NCBI GenBank assembly: GCA_022841345.1
Contig: JALHRR010000051.1
Coordinates: 1 to 35,446, forward strand
Direction: 5' to 3'
Length of the DNA stretch: 35,446 bases
From: Saprospiraceae bacterium
GTDB taxonomy: Bacteria > Bacteroidota > Bacteroidia > Chitinophagales > Saprospiraceae
Shown here piece after piece: positions 1 to 6,765 of the stretch; the first letter of the stretch is position 1, and each line of letters begins with the position of its first letter. The notes below the pieces were generated by a model. That model saw nothing but the letters and a program-made list of their open reading frames with translations, was not told where the DNA came from and made no database searches. The position numbers were made by a program, and so were the translations under genes.

Positions 1-147
1 CCTACTCCTTCTTAGGTATGTGCATGCATTTACTCGCCATCGCGAGTAACACTTATTATGTTTCTATTATTTTGACATGAGTCAATTCGAGATTGCAACT
101 TCCAATAAACTCTATAAGTGTTACCTCGCGATCCCTAACTCTCCGCA
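1..147. repeat. 147-bp direct repeat, copy A (at the contig edge)
   Basis: This stretch recurs at 512-658 with one mismatch (G at 120, T at 631). It contains an 8-bp hairpin (30-37 paired with 42-49, arms TTACTCGC and GCGAGTAA) and ends in ATCCCTAACTCTCCGCA, directly followed by a terminator-like hairpin. Since the window begins exactly where copy B begins, the repeat may really be longer, and the contig probably broke here because of it. The end resembles the 3' side of a tRNA acceptor stem, but no 5' half is present, so I do not call a tRNA. Confidence 0.9.
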
Positions 148-150
148 TAA

Positions 151-178
151 AACCCTTTGCATTTGCAAAGGGTTTTTT
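151..178 (+). terminator. Rho-independent terminator after repeat copy A
   Basis: An 11-bp perfect stem (151-161 with 164-174, arm AACCCTTTGCA) is followed by a run of T to 178. It lies just after the CTCTCCGCA end of the repeat and 13 bases before the GIY-YIG start codon, so it would end a transcript coming through the repeat and not the nuclease transcript. That placement suggests the repeat itself may be transcribed as a small RNA (inference). Confidence 0.7.
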
Positions 179-190
179 ATTTTGGGATTT

Positions 191-451
191 ATGCCTTACT
201 TCACCTACATTCTATACTCCCCTACCAAAGACCGATATTACATAGGCCACACCCAGGATCCTTTGAAAAGACTCACTGAACACAATTGCGGATATGAAAA
301 ATCAACGGCTCCTTATGTTCCATGGACACTAATTGGATTCCTTGAAAAACAAAGTAAATCTGAAGCGTATATTCTGGAGTTGAAGCTAAAGAATCTCAAT
401 CGTCCTGATTTACAAAAATTTATCAAAAAGTATTTTAATCCGCCTTCCTAA
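191..451 (+). CDS. Small GIY-YIG nuclease family protein
   Basis: An 86-residue single-domain GIY-YIG protein. The family uses a Tyr/Arg/Glu site to cut DNA; stand-alone members like this one (UPF0213/YhbQ-like) mostly lack a defined role. The start at 191 begins MPYFTYILYSPTKDRYYIG, with the first Y of the signature in YIL and the second in YIG about 11 residues later, then the catalytic-type R in LKRLTEHN. The EAYILELKLK helix carries the expected Glu. An upstream in-frame ATG at 77 would translate through the repeat and terminator, so I reject it. The gene lies between the two 147-bp repeats and inside a pair of inverted repeats. Such genes are common beside repeats in Bacteroidota, which suggests mobility. 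Family call sure, role unknown. Confidence 0.88.
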   Translation: MPYFTYILYSPTKDRYYIGHTQDPLKRLTEHNCGYEKSTAPYVPWTLIGFLEKQSKSEAYILELKLKNLNRPDLQKFIKKYFNPPS

Positions 452-511
452 GGTTCGAATGGCGAGGTAAATGCATTGTTTCTATTGAATTTATGTATTC
501 TTTCATTTGTG

Positions 512-658
512 CCTACTCCTTCTTAGGTATGTGCATGCATTTACTCGCCATCGCGAGTAACACTTATTATGTTTCTATTATTTTGACATGAGTCAATTCG
601 AGATTGCAACTTCCAATAAACTCTATAAGTTTTACCTCGCGATCCCTAACTCTCCGCA
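512..658. repeat. 147-bp direct repeat, copy B
   Basis: Second copy of the repeat at 1-147, with 146 of 147 bases identical. It holds the same 8-bp hairpin (541-548 with 553-560) and the same CTCTCCGCA end (650-658), but is followed by a different terminator hairpin (670-697) and no GIY-YIG gene. Sharp loss of identity just after CTCTCCGCA in both copies defines the right boundary of the repeat. Confidence 0.9.
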
Positions 659-669
659 AACCAATAATT

Positions 670-697
670 GCCTCATGCGAAAGCATGGGGCTTTTTT
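670..697 (+). terminator. Rho-independent terminator with GAAA tetraloop
   Basis: The stem GCCTCATGC (670-678) pairs with GCATGGGGC (683-691) across a GAAA loop, with one G-U pair, and six T follow. It sits 11 bases after the end of repeat copy B, the same place the other terminator has after copy A although the sequences differ. A conserved position with a different stem argues for a repeated leader plus terminator unit. Confidence 0.75.
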
Positions 698-799
698 AAT
701 TTTAGACTGAGCCAAACTTGTTTGTGCGAAGGCTAAAATTGAAAAAGACCGGCGAAGCCAGACTCTCCGCCAAAAGTAAATGCCTCTTGCGATAGCAAG

Positions 800-848
800 G
801 GTAAGTGAATTAAAAAGGTACACAGGCTACCTTTTTTGTTCACTTACC
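800..848. repeat. Long imperfect hairpin
   Basis: GGTAAGTGAA (800-809) pairs with TTCACTTACC (839-848), and the inner AAAAAGGTA (812-820) pairs with TACCTTTTT (828-836), around a 7-base loop; only the T/T facing pair near 811/837 breaks the stem. It could be a bidirectional terminator or a folded RNA. The T-rich inner arm is not at the 3' end, so it is not a standard terminator. Confidence 0.7.
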
Positions 849-1072
849 GAGGCACAGAAGACATAATTTCCTTTTCATTTAGTTGCCCTATTTGTGCCGA
901 GGCATGTTGATTTTAAGTTCAAAACTCAAAAGTCGGGCCATTCCAAAAACTCAAAATATCCTCACAATAATTAAGCAGTGAATTAAAAATGGCAGGCGAA
1001 GCCAGGCATTTGCTTTTGAGCAGCCCCCCATCTTAGGGATCAGCAAGGCTAATCCCTAACTCTCCGCTCTTG

Positions 1073-1096
1073 AAACCCTATGCAAATGCAAAGGTT
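1073..1096 (+). terminator. Possible terminator after the fourth CTCTCCGC word
   Basis: AAACC and GGTTT arms enclose TATGCAAATGCA, and eight T follow. It is a weaker version of the hairpin at 151-178 and starts five bases after CTCTCCGC (1060-1067), keeping the same word-then-hairpin order. Pairing is imperfect. Confidence 0.4.
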
Positions 1097-1150
1097 TTTT
1101 TTCGTGTTAACAAACTGACCATAAGCAAATAGACTAAAGAATTCACACAT

Positions 1151-1191
1151 TTTCATGCAATTTAGGAATTCAATTCCTAAATTGCATGAAA
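1151..1191. repeat. Left palindrome flanking the ATPase gene
   Basis: A perfect 20-bp inverted repeat (1151-1170 with 1172-1191) around a single central C. It ends 10 bases before the ATPase start codon. It is closely related to the palindrome at 2393-2433 after the same gene; where the two differ, both arms changed together so pairing is kept. Confidence 0.9.
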
Positions 1192-1201
1192 ATTACAAGC
1201 A

Positions 1202-2356
1202 ATGGTCGACCGGCAGCTTTTTAAATCTGTAAAAAAAGCACTTAGCAAATACCCCATAGTAGCAATTACCGGACCCAGGCAATCGGGTAAAACGACATTT
1301 GCAAAATTGATAAGCAAAGATTATCAATATGTAAATCTGGAAGATATAACCTTGCGTGAATTTGCTATGCAAGATCCTAAAGGTTTTCTGGAAACTTATC
1401 GTGACAGGGTGATTGTTGACGAAATACAATACGCTCCCGAATTATTTTCCTACCTGCAGCTTTATACTGATGACAGGAACCGCAATGGTGAATACATCAT
1501 AACAGGGTCCCAAAATTTCCTCATGATGGAAAGAATATCTCAGTCGCTTGCAGGTAGAGTTGCGCTTTTTAATCTGTTACCGTTTTCACTACAAGAACTA
1601 AGAGACACAAAATATCAAACATCATCCTGGGAAGAATACCTTATTGCCGGCAGCTATCCCAGAAAATGGACTCAGCAAATTGATGCTTCAGAATATTATG
1701 AAAATTACCTGAGAACTTACATTGAAAGAGATGTTCGTCTCATAAAAAACATAAGCGATCTCAGTCTTTTCCAGAAATTTCTTCAGCTTTTAGCCGGACG
1801 GGCAGGCCAGCTTTTCAACCAGAGTAGTCTCGGCAACGAATTAGGGATAGACAACAAAACTGTAGAATCCTGGATGACTTTACTCGAGGTTTCATTCATT
1901 GCTTTTCGCCTGCAACCATTCCACAAAAATTATAACAAAAGAATCATAAAAACTCCCAAGGTCTATTTTTACGATACGGGTGTACTCAGTTTTCTCCTGA
2001 ATATTCGATCTGAAGAGGAGTTAAACATACATTTTGCAAAAGGACAGCTATTTGAAAATTTAGTGATTCTGGAAATGTTAAAAAACAAGCACAATAGATC
2101 TATCCACGGTAACCTGTATTTTTGGAGAGATAGTGCAGGAAATGAAATTGATTTGATAGTTGATCAAGGAAATGTGCTGAAAGCCATAGAGATAAAATCT
2201 GGCAAAACTATCAAACAGGAGTTTTTCAAATCCTTGAATCTATTCTCTTCATTAACAACGGATTCAGAAAACTTCCTCGTGTATGGAGGCGATGCTTATC
2301 AGAAAAGAAGCAATGCTGCTGTGATGGGAGTTTTTGAATTGGAGAAAATACAATGA
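1202..2356 (+). CDS. AAA-family ATPase with DUF4143 C-terminal domain
   Basis: A 384-residue P-loop ATPase of the large, poorly understood ATP-binding family with an N-terminal AAA_14 domain and a C-terminal DUF4143 domain. Walker A is GPRQSGKT at residues 24-31, Walker B ends in VDEIQ near 72-76, and a sensor-like IITGSQN follows. The C-terminal part carries EIDLIVDQ (315-322) and EIKSGK (330-335), the spacing of a PD-(D/E)xK nuclease-like fold. Length is normal for the family and the gene is intact. The start is the first ATG, 10 bases after a 41-bp palindrome; a related palindrome follows 36 bases after the stop. No partner gene is adjacent. Proposed family roles range from defence to toxin-like functions; none is established here. 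The bracketing palindromes suggest a gene that moves as a unit. Confidence 0.92.
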   Translation: MVDRQLFKSVKKALSKYPIVAITGPRQSGKTTFAKLISKDYQYVNLEDITLREFAMQDPKGFLETYRDRVIVDEIQYAPELFSYLQLYTDDRNRNGEYIITGSQNFLMMERISQSLAGRVALFNLLPFSLQELRDTKYQTSSWEEYLIAGSYPRKWTQQIDASEYYENYLRTYIERDVRLIKNISDLSLFQKFLQLLAGRAGQLFNQSSLGNELGIDNKTVESWMTLLEVSFIAFRLQPFHKNYNKRIIKTPKVYFYDTGVLSFLLNIRSEEELNIHFAKGQLFENLVILEMLKNKHNRSIHGNLYFWRDSAGNEIDLIVDQGNVLKAIEIKSGKTIKQEFFKSLNLFSSLTTDSENFLVYGGDAYQKRSNAAVMGVFELEKIQ

Positions 2357-2392
2357 ACGAATCAATTAAGAATATGCCAGCCTAAAAACTAT

Positions 2393-2433
2393 TTCCATGC
2401 AGATTAGGAATCAAATTCCTAATCTGCATGGAA
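2393..2433. repeat. Right palindrome flanking the ATPase gene
   Basis: A perfect 19-bp inverted repeat (2393-2411 with 2415-2433) around CAA, related to that at 1151-1191. The cores CATGCA and TTAGGAAT are shared, while three paired positions differ with compensation on the other arm. Both copies are followed by a similar AATTAC/AGTTAC word, so the two lie in the same orientation. It could also act as a bidirectional terminator between the ATPase gene and the convergent gmhB-like gene. Confidence 0.9.
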
Positions 2434-2479
2434 GTTACCACAAAATTAGCCCACATGATATAAGTTAAAAGGTCAAGGA

Positions 2480-3043
2480 TCAGCTGTTATCCCCCTCCAC
2501 CATCTCCACCAGGTATCTCGTCGCTCTATACAGTGAAGGAAATACCCTAAATCCCTGCTCATCATGTCCGTCCTCCAAAATTCGCACAGCTTTCATTCCG
2601 GCGTTTTGGGCAAACTCCATATCTGAAGGGGTATCTCCAACCATAACCGATTTTGAAAAATCAATAGCCGGAAAGTCTGCCTGCGCCTGAAAAGCCATAG
2701 CTGGATTGGGCTTACGACAATCCGGTGACACACCCGCGAGTGCGGGACAATGATACACCTTATCAATACGGCCTCCGCATTCTGCTGCTTGCTGAATCAT
2801 TTGAGCATGAATCTGTTCAAGCTTTTCCTCAGTCATAAGCCCTCTTCCTATGCCCTGCTGATTGGTGACTACAATTATGTATCTGAAGTGAGCCGAAAGA
2901 ATTTTTAAAGCTTCCAGCGTATCATCCAGCCATATAAAATCTCTGACACGGGTCACATATCCACCAGTGATACGTTCGTTCAGTACCCCATCCCTGTCAA
3001 GAAAAAGTGTCCAGCCACTACTGGAATTTGTTTGGATACTCAT
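2480..3043 (-). CDS. gmhB: HAD-IIIA phosphatase, D-glycero-D-manno-heptose 1,7-bisphosphate 7-phosphatase-like
   Basis: A 187-residue HAD-superfamily phosphatase of the GmhB/HisB-N group, which removes the 7-phosphate from heptose 1,7-bisphosphate during ADP- or GDP-heptose synthesis in the cytosol. Motif I is FLDRDGVLN with Asp16 and Asp18, motif II VVTNQQGIGRG has Thr60, motif III has Lys111 in CRKP, and motif IV is GDTPSD (136-141). The metal loop is reduced: classical GmhB has CxH plus CxC zinc ligands, but here only Cys99 and Cys109 remain, in a short loop. It follows the GmhA-like gene by 12 bases at the end of a glycosyltransferase operon, which supports a heptose role. A different sugar-phosphate substrate is possible because of the altered loop. 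Confidence 0.85.
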   Translation of the reverse strand: MSIQTNSSSGWTLFLDRDGVLNERITGGYVTRVRDFIWLDDTLEALKILSAHFRYIIVVTNQQGIGRGLMTEEKLEQIHAQMIQQAAECGGRIDKVYHCPALAGVSPDCRKPNPAMAFQAQADFPAIDFSKSVMVGDTPSDMEFAQNAGMKAVRILEDGHDEQGFRVFPSLYRATRYLVEMVEGDNS

Positions 3044-3055
3044 AGAAGATTTGAT

Positions 3056-3634
3056 TTAAGATGGAAATAGTTCTGCTTCTACCAATTCACAAATGATGTG
3101 GCCTATCAGAATATGCATTTCCTGAATGCGTGGAACTGATTCTGACGGAACTTGCAATGATAGACTGGCATGATCCTTCAAAACTCCACCACTGAGTCCG
3201 CTGAAAGCAATGACTTTCATTCCGGACTGCAAGGCTTCCTGCGCTGCCATCACGATATTCCTGGAATTACCGGAAGTGGAAAAAGTCATCAGGATATCTC
3301 CTTCCCTGCCGAATCCCTGCACCAAACGTTTATAGGTTTCATCGAATCCAAAGTCATTGGACACTGCCGTCATATAGGAAGAATTGACGTGCAGGGCTTC
3401 TGCAAATAGTGCCGGCCGATTTAACATAAATCGGCCACTCAGCTCCGCTGCTATATGCTGTGCGTCTGCTGCCGAACCACCATTGCCGCATAAAAGAACT
3501 TTCTTGTCAGCCCTGAAGGCACTTACAAGCATTCTACTTGCCTCCCGGATTTGCTGCTGCAAATGCTCGTCTTTACTGACCAGATTAGCCACATTCAAAT
3601 GTTCATCAATTATATCTCTGATCTTCTTTTCCAT
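3056..3634 (-). CDS. gmhA: Phosphoheptose isomerase (SIS domain)
   Basis: A SIS-domain isomerase of the GmhA family, which converts sedoheptulose 7-phosphate to D-glycero-D-manno-heptose 7-phosphate, the first step of nucleotide-heptose synthesis. CGNGGSAADAQHIAAELSGRF carries the phosphate-binding GGSA turn and the zinc-binding His and Glu. The FSTSGNSRN loop binds phosphate. Near the C-terminus QEMHILIGHIICELVE supplies the Gln and His that complete the site in the E. coli enzyme. I start at the ATG at 3634 (192 residues); an in-frame TTG at 3643 would overlap the end of the upstream glycosyltransferase. The gene lies in a tight minus-strand operon ahead of the GmhB-like phosphatase, so the two steps are encoded together. 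The heptose kinase/nucleotidyltransferase is not in the window. Confidence 0.93.
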   Translation of the reverse strand: MEKKIRDIIDEHLNVANLVSKDEHLQQQIREASRMLVSAFRADKKVLLCGNGGSAADAQHIAAELSGRFMLNRPALFAEALHVNSSYMTAVSNDFGFDETYKRLVQGFGREGDILMTFSTSGNSRNIVMAAQEALQSGMKVIAFSGLSGGVLKDHASLSLQVPSESVPRIQEMHILIGHIICELVEAELFPS

Positions 3635-3639
3635 ATTTT

Positions 3640-4632
3640 TCAATCATAAAAATTATTCCGAAAGGCATCAAACTCGCCTTTTCCCAGTAAATATCGCTTG
3701 TAAAAAGCATAAATAAAGCCTAAACCATATCCAATCAATTGCACATATCCGGCCGCTATCGTAAGGTAACCAATATATACTGAACCCGCTTTCAGCGATC
3801 CCTCTATCAGCAATCCGAGTGCCGGCAACAATGGCAAGATATAGAACATCGGATGCAAAAATATTCCCATCAAAATACAAACCGGTATCCCCAGAACAAA
3901 GATTGCAGGTAAAGCATGTACAGCCTTTAGCGTTCCAGGATGACGCTTCTGAAGATTGATCCGGGCAATTCCGGAATTATAAACTTGTTTGAAAAATTTA
4001 TTTAAGGATGTTCTGCGCTTGTGATAGACCCATGCCTCTTTGATCAAGCCTGTCTTAAATCCAGCTTTTAGTATCCTGACACTCATATCTATATCCTCGC
4101 CAAAACGCAATTTGCTGAAACCACCTGTCACATTATATACTTCTCTGGTAAACCCCATATTGAAGGATCTGGGATGAAATGTATCCATTTTCTCACTACC
4201 TCCACGGATACCACCGGTGGTAAGAAAACTCGTCATGGTGATACTGATAGCTTTCTGAATCGGGCTGAAATCCGGATGTCCGGCATCCGGGCCACCGAAT
4301 GCATCTAAATGGGAATTACTTAATTTTTTAGAAAGTACATCCAAGTAATTCTCAGGCAAAATGCAATCGCTGTCCAGAAAAATAAACCAATCCCCTTCTG
4401 CACGATCAGCTCCGAAATTGCGGCTTTGGCCGGGTCCTGAATTGGTTTTTTGAAAATATTTTACCGGAAGAATGCCTTCGAACGCTTGAAATACTTCATT
4501 ACTGCTAATAGAAGATCCATCTTCCACCAGAATGATCTCATAATCGCTAAAGCTTTGCTTTGTAAAACTATTCAGTAATTCCCTGACTTCATCCGGTCGA
4601 TTGTAAACAGGTATAATGGCAGAAAACAGCAT
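3640..4632 (-). CDS. Family 2 glycosyltransferase with C-terminal membrane segments
   Basis: A 330-residue GT-A fold glycosyltransferase (family GT2). The N-terminus AIIPVYNRPDEV, the VEDGS motif (36-40), the metal-binding DSD at 87-89 in FLDSDC, and a later FGEDIDMSVRILKAG acceptor-site motif are all present. After about residue 230 come roughly three hydrophobic segments, so the catalytic domain faces the cytosol at the inner membrane. Its start codon shares one base with the stop of the preceding gene (TAATG), indicating translational coupling. With the polyprenyl-phosphate glycosyltransferase-like gene upstream and the GmhA/GmhB-like genes downstream, a role in making a heptose-containing surface glycan is likely (inference). 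Donor and acceptor sugars cannot be read from sequence. Confidence 0.9.
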   Translation of the reverse strand: MLFSAIIPVYNRPDEVRELLNSFTKQSFSDYEIILVEDGSSISSNEVFQAFEGILPVKYFQKTNSGPGQSRNFGADRAEGDWFIFLDSDCILPENYLDVLSKKLSNSHLDAFGGPDAGHPDFSPIQKAISITMTSFLTTGGIRGGSEKMDTFHPRSFNMGFTREVYNVTGGFSKLRFGEDIDMSVRILKAGFKTGLIKEAWVYHKRRTSLNKFFKQVYNSGIARINLQKRHPGTLKAVHALPAIFVLGIPVCILMGIFLHPMFYILPLLPALGLLIEGSLKAGSVYIGYLTIAAGYVQLIGYGLGFIYAFYKRYLLGKGEFDAFRNNFYD

Positions 4633-5570
4633 TATTTCAGCTCTTTTTCAATCTGATAGTCTCCTCTTTTTTCATTGTTGCGTGAGATCATTTCAGCCAA
4701 AAATCCGGTGAGAAACAATTGTGTTCCGATGATGACGATCAATATACCGAAGTAAAATAGAGGTCTTGTGGCTATACCCCCTACTGAGTAAAATAATTTC
4801 TCCACACTCAGATATATAAGGATCAGCAAACCCAGAAAGAAAGAAAACACACCGAGCGTCCCGAAGAAATGCATGGGCTTTTTGCCAAATTTACCAACAA
4901 AGAAAATAGTCATTAAATCGAGAAATCCATTGATAAATCTCTCCCACCCAAATTTGGTTTTGCCATATTTTCTGGCCCGGTGTTCGACTACTTTTTCTCC
5001 AATTTTAGAGAAACCCGACCACTTAGCAATCACAGGAATATAGCGATGCATTTCACCATAGATAATGATGTTTTTCACCACTTCTTTACGGTATGCCTTT
5101 AATCCACAATTGAAATCATTGAGCTGAATGCCGCTCATCTTACGGGTGGCCCAATTAAAAAACTTGGATGGAATAGTTTTGCCTATGGGATCATGGCGCT
5201 TCTGTTTCCATCCGGAAACAAGGTCGAAGCCCTGGTTTTTTATCATAGCATATAAGGCTGGGATTTCATCCGGCGAATCCTGCAGATCTGCATCCATAGT
5301 GATGAGCACTTCTCCCACACTTTTCTCAAATCCTACGTCAAGCGCTGCAGATTTTCCATAATTTCTCCTGAATTTAACAGCTTTGATAGCGGGATTCTCT
5401 GCACTCAATTGCTGAATTACATGCCATGACTTGTCAGTGGAGCCATCATCTATGAAGATCAATTCATAGTTAAAACTATTTTGTTTCATGACTCTGTCAA
5501 TCCAGGCAGAAAGCTCAGGCAGGGATTCTTCCTCATTCAGCAATGGCACCAATACGCTGATATCGATCAT
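4632..5570 (-). CDS. Polyprenyl-phosphate glycosyltransferase-like GT2 protein (DPM1/GtrB type)
   Basis: A 312-residue GT2 enzyme of the dolichyl/undecaprenyl-phosphate sugar transferase type. The substrate motifs are VLVPLLNEEESLPEL at the N-terminus, DDGSTDKS (41-48), and DADLQD (93-98), the last being typical of DPM1, GtrB and ArnC relatives. A ribbon with a KxKFG-like sequence precedes two strong C-terminal membrane helices, as in GtrB. Such enzymes load a sugar from a nucleotide donor onto a lipid phosphate for use on the far side of the membrane. Its ATG overlaps the TGA of the DUF4199 gene upstream (ATGA), so both are co-translated. The sugar is unknown. Confidence 0.92.
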   Translation of the reverse strand: MIDISVLVPLLNEEESLPELSAWIDRVMKQNSFNYELIFIDDGSTDKSWHVIQQLSAENPAIKAVKFRRNYGKSAALDVGFEKSVGEVLITMDADLQDSPDEIPALYAMIKNQGFDLVSGWKQKRHDPIGKTIPSKFFNWATRKMSGIQLNDFNCGLKAYRKEVVKNIIIYGEMHRYIPVIAKWSGFSKIGEKVVEHRARKYGKTKFGWERFINGFLDLMTIFFVGKFGKKPMHFFGTLGVFSFFLGLLILIYLSVEKLFYSVGGIATRPLFYFGILIVIIGTQLFLTGFLAEMISRNNEKRGDYQIEKELK

Positions 5571-6124
5571 GAAAGCCTTTCTATTTGATTTTTTTTGAAT
5601 ATCAGCGCAAAGATAGCTGAAAGAAGGAAGCCTCCTAATAAACTTCTGGCAAGCCCCATTAATGTACTTCCCAGTGTCACTGTAAAGTCCTGCTCTTCCA
5701 TTGCTTCTACCATTTCTTCAATTTGATCCTCATTCATAAATGCGGCCATAGAATCCATCATCTTGTCCATGGTCTCCAACGTGATGGTTTTCTGAATTTC
5801 AGGTAAATCCGGATTGACAAAAACATACATTATATAGTTGAAAAAATAATATATGATATTGGCAAGCAAAAAAGTTAAAAATGGAGGTTGCAATGCCATG
5901 TTGAATGGATATGGTTCTTCTGTCAGATCATGGGAAGCCATGAATTTATTTCTTGCCTCCCGACTGGCCATATACATTGTAAAAAAATAAAAAAGAGTAG
6001 TTACCCAAAATATACCTGTATTGAAGAATACCTTATATCCCATCAGATAAGCTACAATATAAATGGTGACCGTCACTACACCTGTAATGATTCCCCATTT
6101 GATACCTTCTTTGCTAATATTCAT
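5567..6124 (-). CDS. DUF4199 membrane protein (second of two)
   Basis: A 185-residue protein of the Bacteroidota family DUF4199. Helices lie near residues 8-28, 35-50, 78-100 and 155-178. Between the last two is an acidic segment rich in Glu, Asp and Met (about 108-145) with the pattern QEEMVEAMEEQD-like, as usual in this family. No biochemical function is known. It overlaps the following glycosyltransferase gene by four bases and lies 16 bases after another DUF4199 gene, which hints that the pair may form a membrane partner for the glycosyltransferase (inference only). Confidence 0.82.
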   Translation of the reverse strand: MNISKEGIKWGIITGVVTVTIYIVAYLMGYKVFFNTGIFWVTTLFYFFTMYMASREARNKFMASHDLTEEPYPFNMALQPPFLTFLLANIIYYFFNYIMYVFVNPDLPEIQKTITLETMDKMMDSMAAFMNEDQIEEMVEAMEEQDFTVTLGSTLMGLARSLLGGFLLSAIFALIFKKNQIERLS

Positions 6125-6140
6125 ATTAATTTGTCATATA

Positions 6141-6692
6141 TTAAAGTTTGACAGGAGCCTCTTTCTTGTAAATGATAGCAGTTACCAGTCCAACAATTGC
6201 ACCTATAACCACAGTTGAAAAAAACGCTGCAATAGAAAAGAAAACAGGTCCCATAAACATTTCAGTATAACTCATAGCCTGGTCTATTTCATCATCTGAC
6301 AACCCTTTTTCTTCCATTCCTCTTATAGCTTCATCTCTTGCAAAATCAATTACAGAAGAATCAATGTAGGTAATCATGATGATAAAGAAAACCGTACTCA
6401 CTAAGGCCATTATCAGGGTAATCCAGAAAGAAATCATAAATCCTTTACCCAAGGTGACTAAACCTTCGTTTTCATGATCCCTGTAACTTATAATGGCAGA
6501 CCTGAACACCAAAAACATGATGATTATAGAAGACAAGGATGTTAAGGTCCGAACAGACCAGGATGGATGGGTACTGAGGCCGGTCAATTGGCTAATCAGA
6601 GTAAATGCTACGAGAATAAGGGAGCCTATTAATGCATACCTTAATACTGTGGGTTTTATTGGAGCCGGTTCAGTTTTGTATAAATCTTCCAT
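6141..6692 (-). CDS. DUF4199 membrane protein (first of two)
   Basis: A 183-residue DUF4199 protein with hydrophobic segments around residues 18-38, 48-66, 85-110 and 148-175. The soluble acidic loop between the third and fourth helices contains DEAIRGMEEKGLSDDEID and YTEMFMGP, a pattern typical of this family. It is a distant paralogue of the next gene, from which it is separated by 16 bases. It starts the DUF4199-DUF4199-glycosyltransferase string and follows the dihydroorotase-like gene by 73 bases on the same strand. Function unknown. Confidence 0.82.
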   Translation of the reverse strand: MEDLYKTEPAPIKPTVLRYALIGSLILVAFTLISQLTGLSTHPSWSVRTLTSLSSIIIMFLVFRSAIISYRDHENEGLVTLGKGFMISFWITLIMALVSTVFFIIMITYIDSSVIDFARDEAIRGMEEKGLSDDEIDQAMSYTEMFMGPVFFSIAAFFSTVVIGAIVGLVTAIIYKKEAPVKL

Positions 6693-6765
6693 GATGCTAA
6701 GTTTTAGATTATTAACAAATATTGATGCTCAATATAAGTAAAAATGAGATGTTTGACCACTTAAT

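Larger units (their letters stand above)
24..476. repeat. Inverted repeats bracketing the GIY-YIG gene
   Basis: Positions 24-40 read ATGCATTTACTCGCCAT. Positions 459-476 read, on the other strand, the same word with one extra C (ATGCATTTACCTCGCCAT). The pair encloses the terminator hairpin and the GIY-YIG gene, giving a unit of about 450 bp. This may mark the ends of a small element, or be a relic of inverted duplication; I see no target-site duplication. Confidence 0.6.
698..1150. other. Gene-free stretch with degenerate CTCTCCGC/hairpin modules
   Basis: No convincing gene. Two further CTCTCCGC words occur at 763-770 and 1060-1067; the second is preceded by AATCCCTAA as in the 147-bp repeat. 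GGCGAAGCCAG occurs at 751-761 and again near 993. CCAAAAGTAAATGCCT (from 770) has a near-perfect inverted partner around 1003-1018. A short hairpin CTTGC-GATA-GCAAG lies at 785-798. The stretch looks like decayed copies of the module seen at 1-697. Confidence 0.6.

Noticed and set aside
130-147. 3' half of a tRNA gene (ATCCCTAACTCTCCGCA)
   Set aside because: It resembles the 3' end of a serine tRNA, but no matching 5' acceptor strand, D arm or anticodon arm lies upstream, so I keep it as a repeat end.
452-462. GGTTCGAAT as a tRNA T-loop
   Set aside because: The word matches a T-loop, but the bases around it do not pair into a T-stem and no acceptor stem exists.
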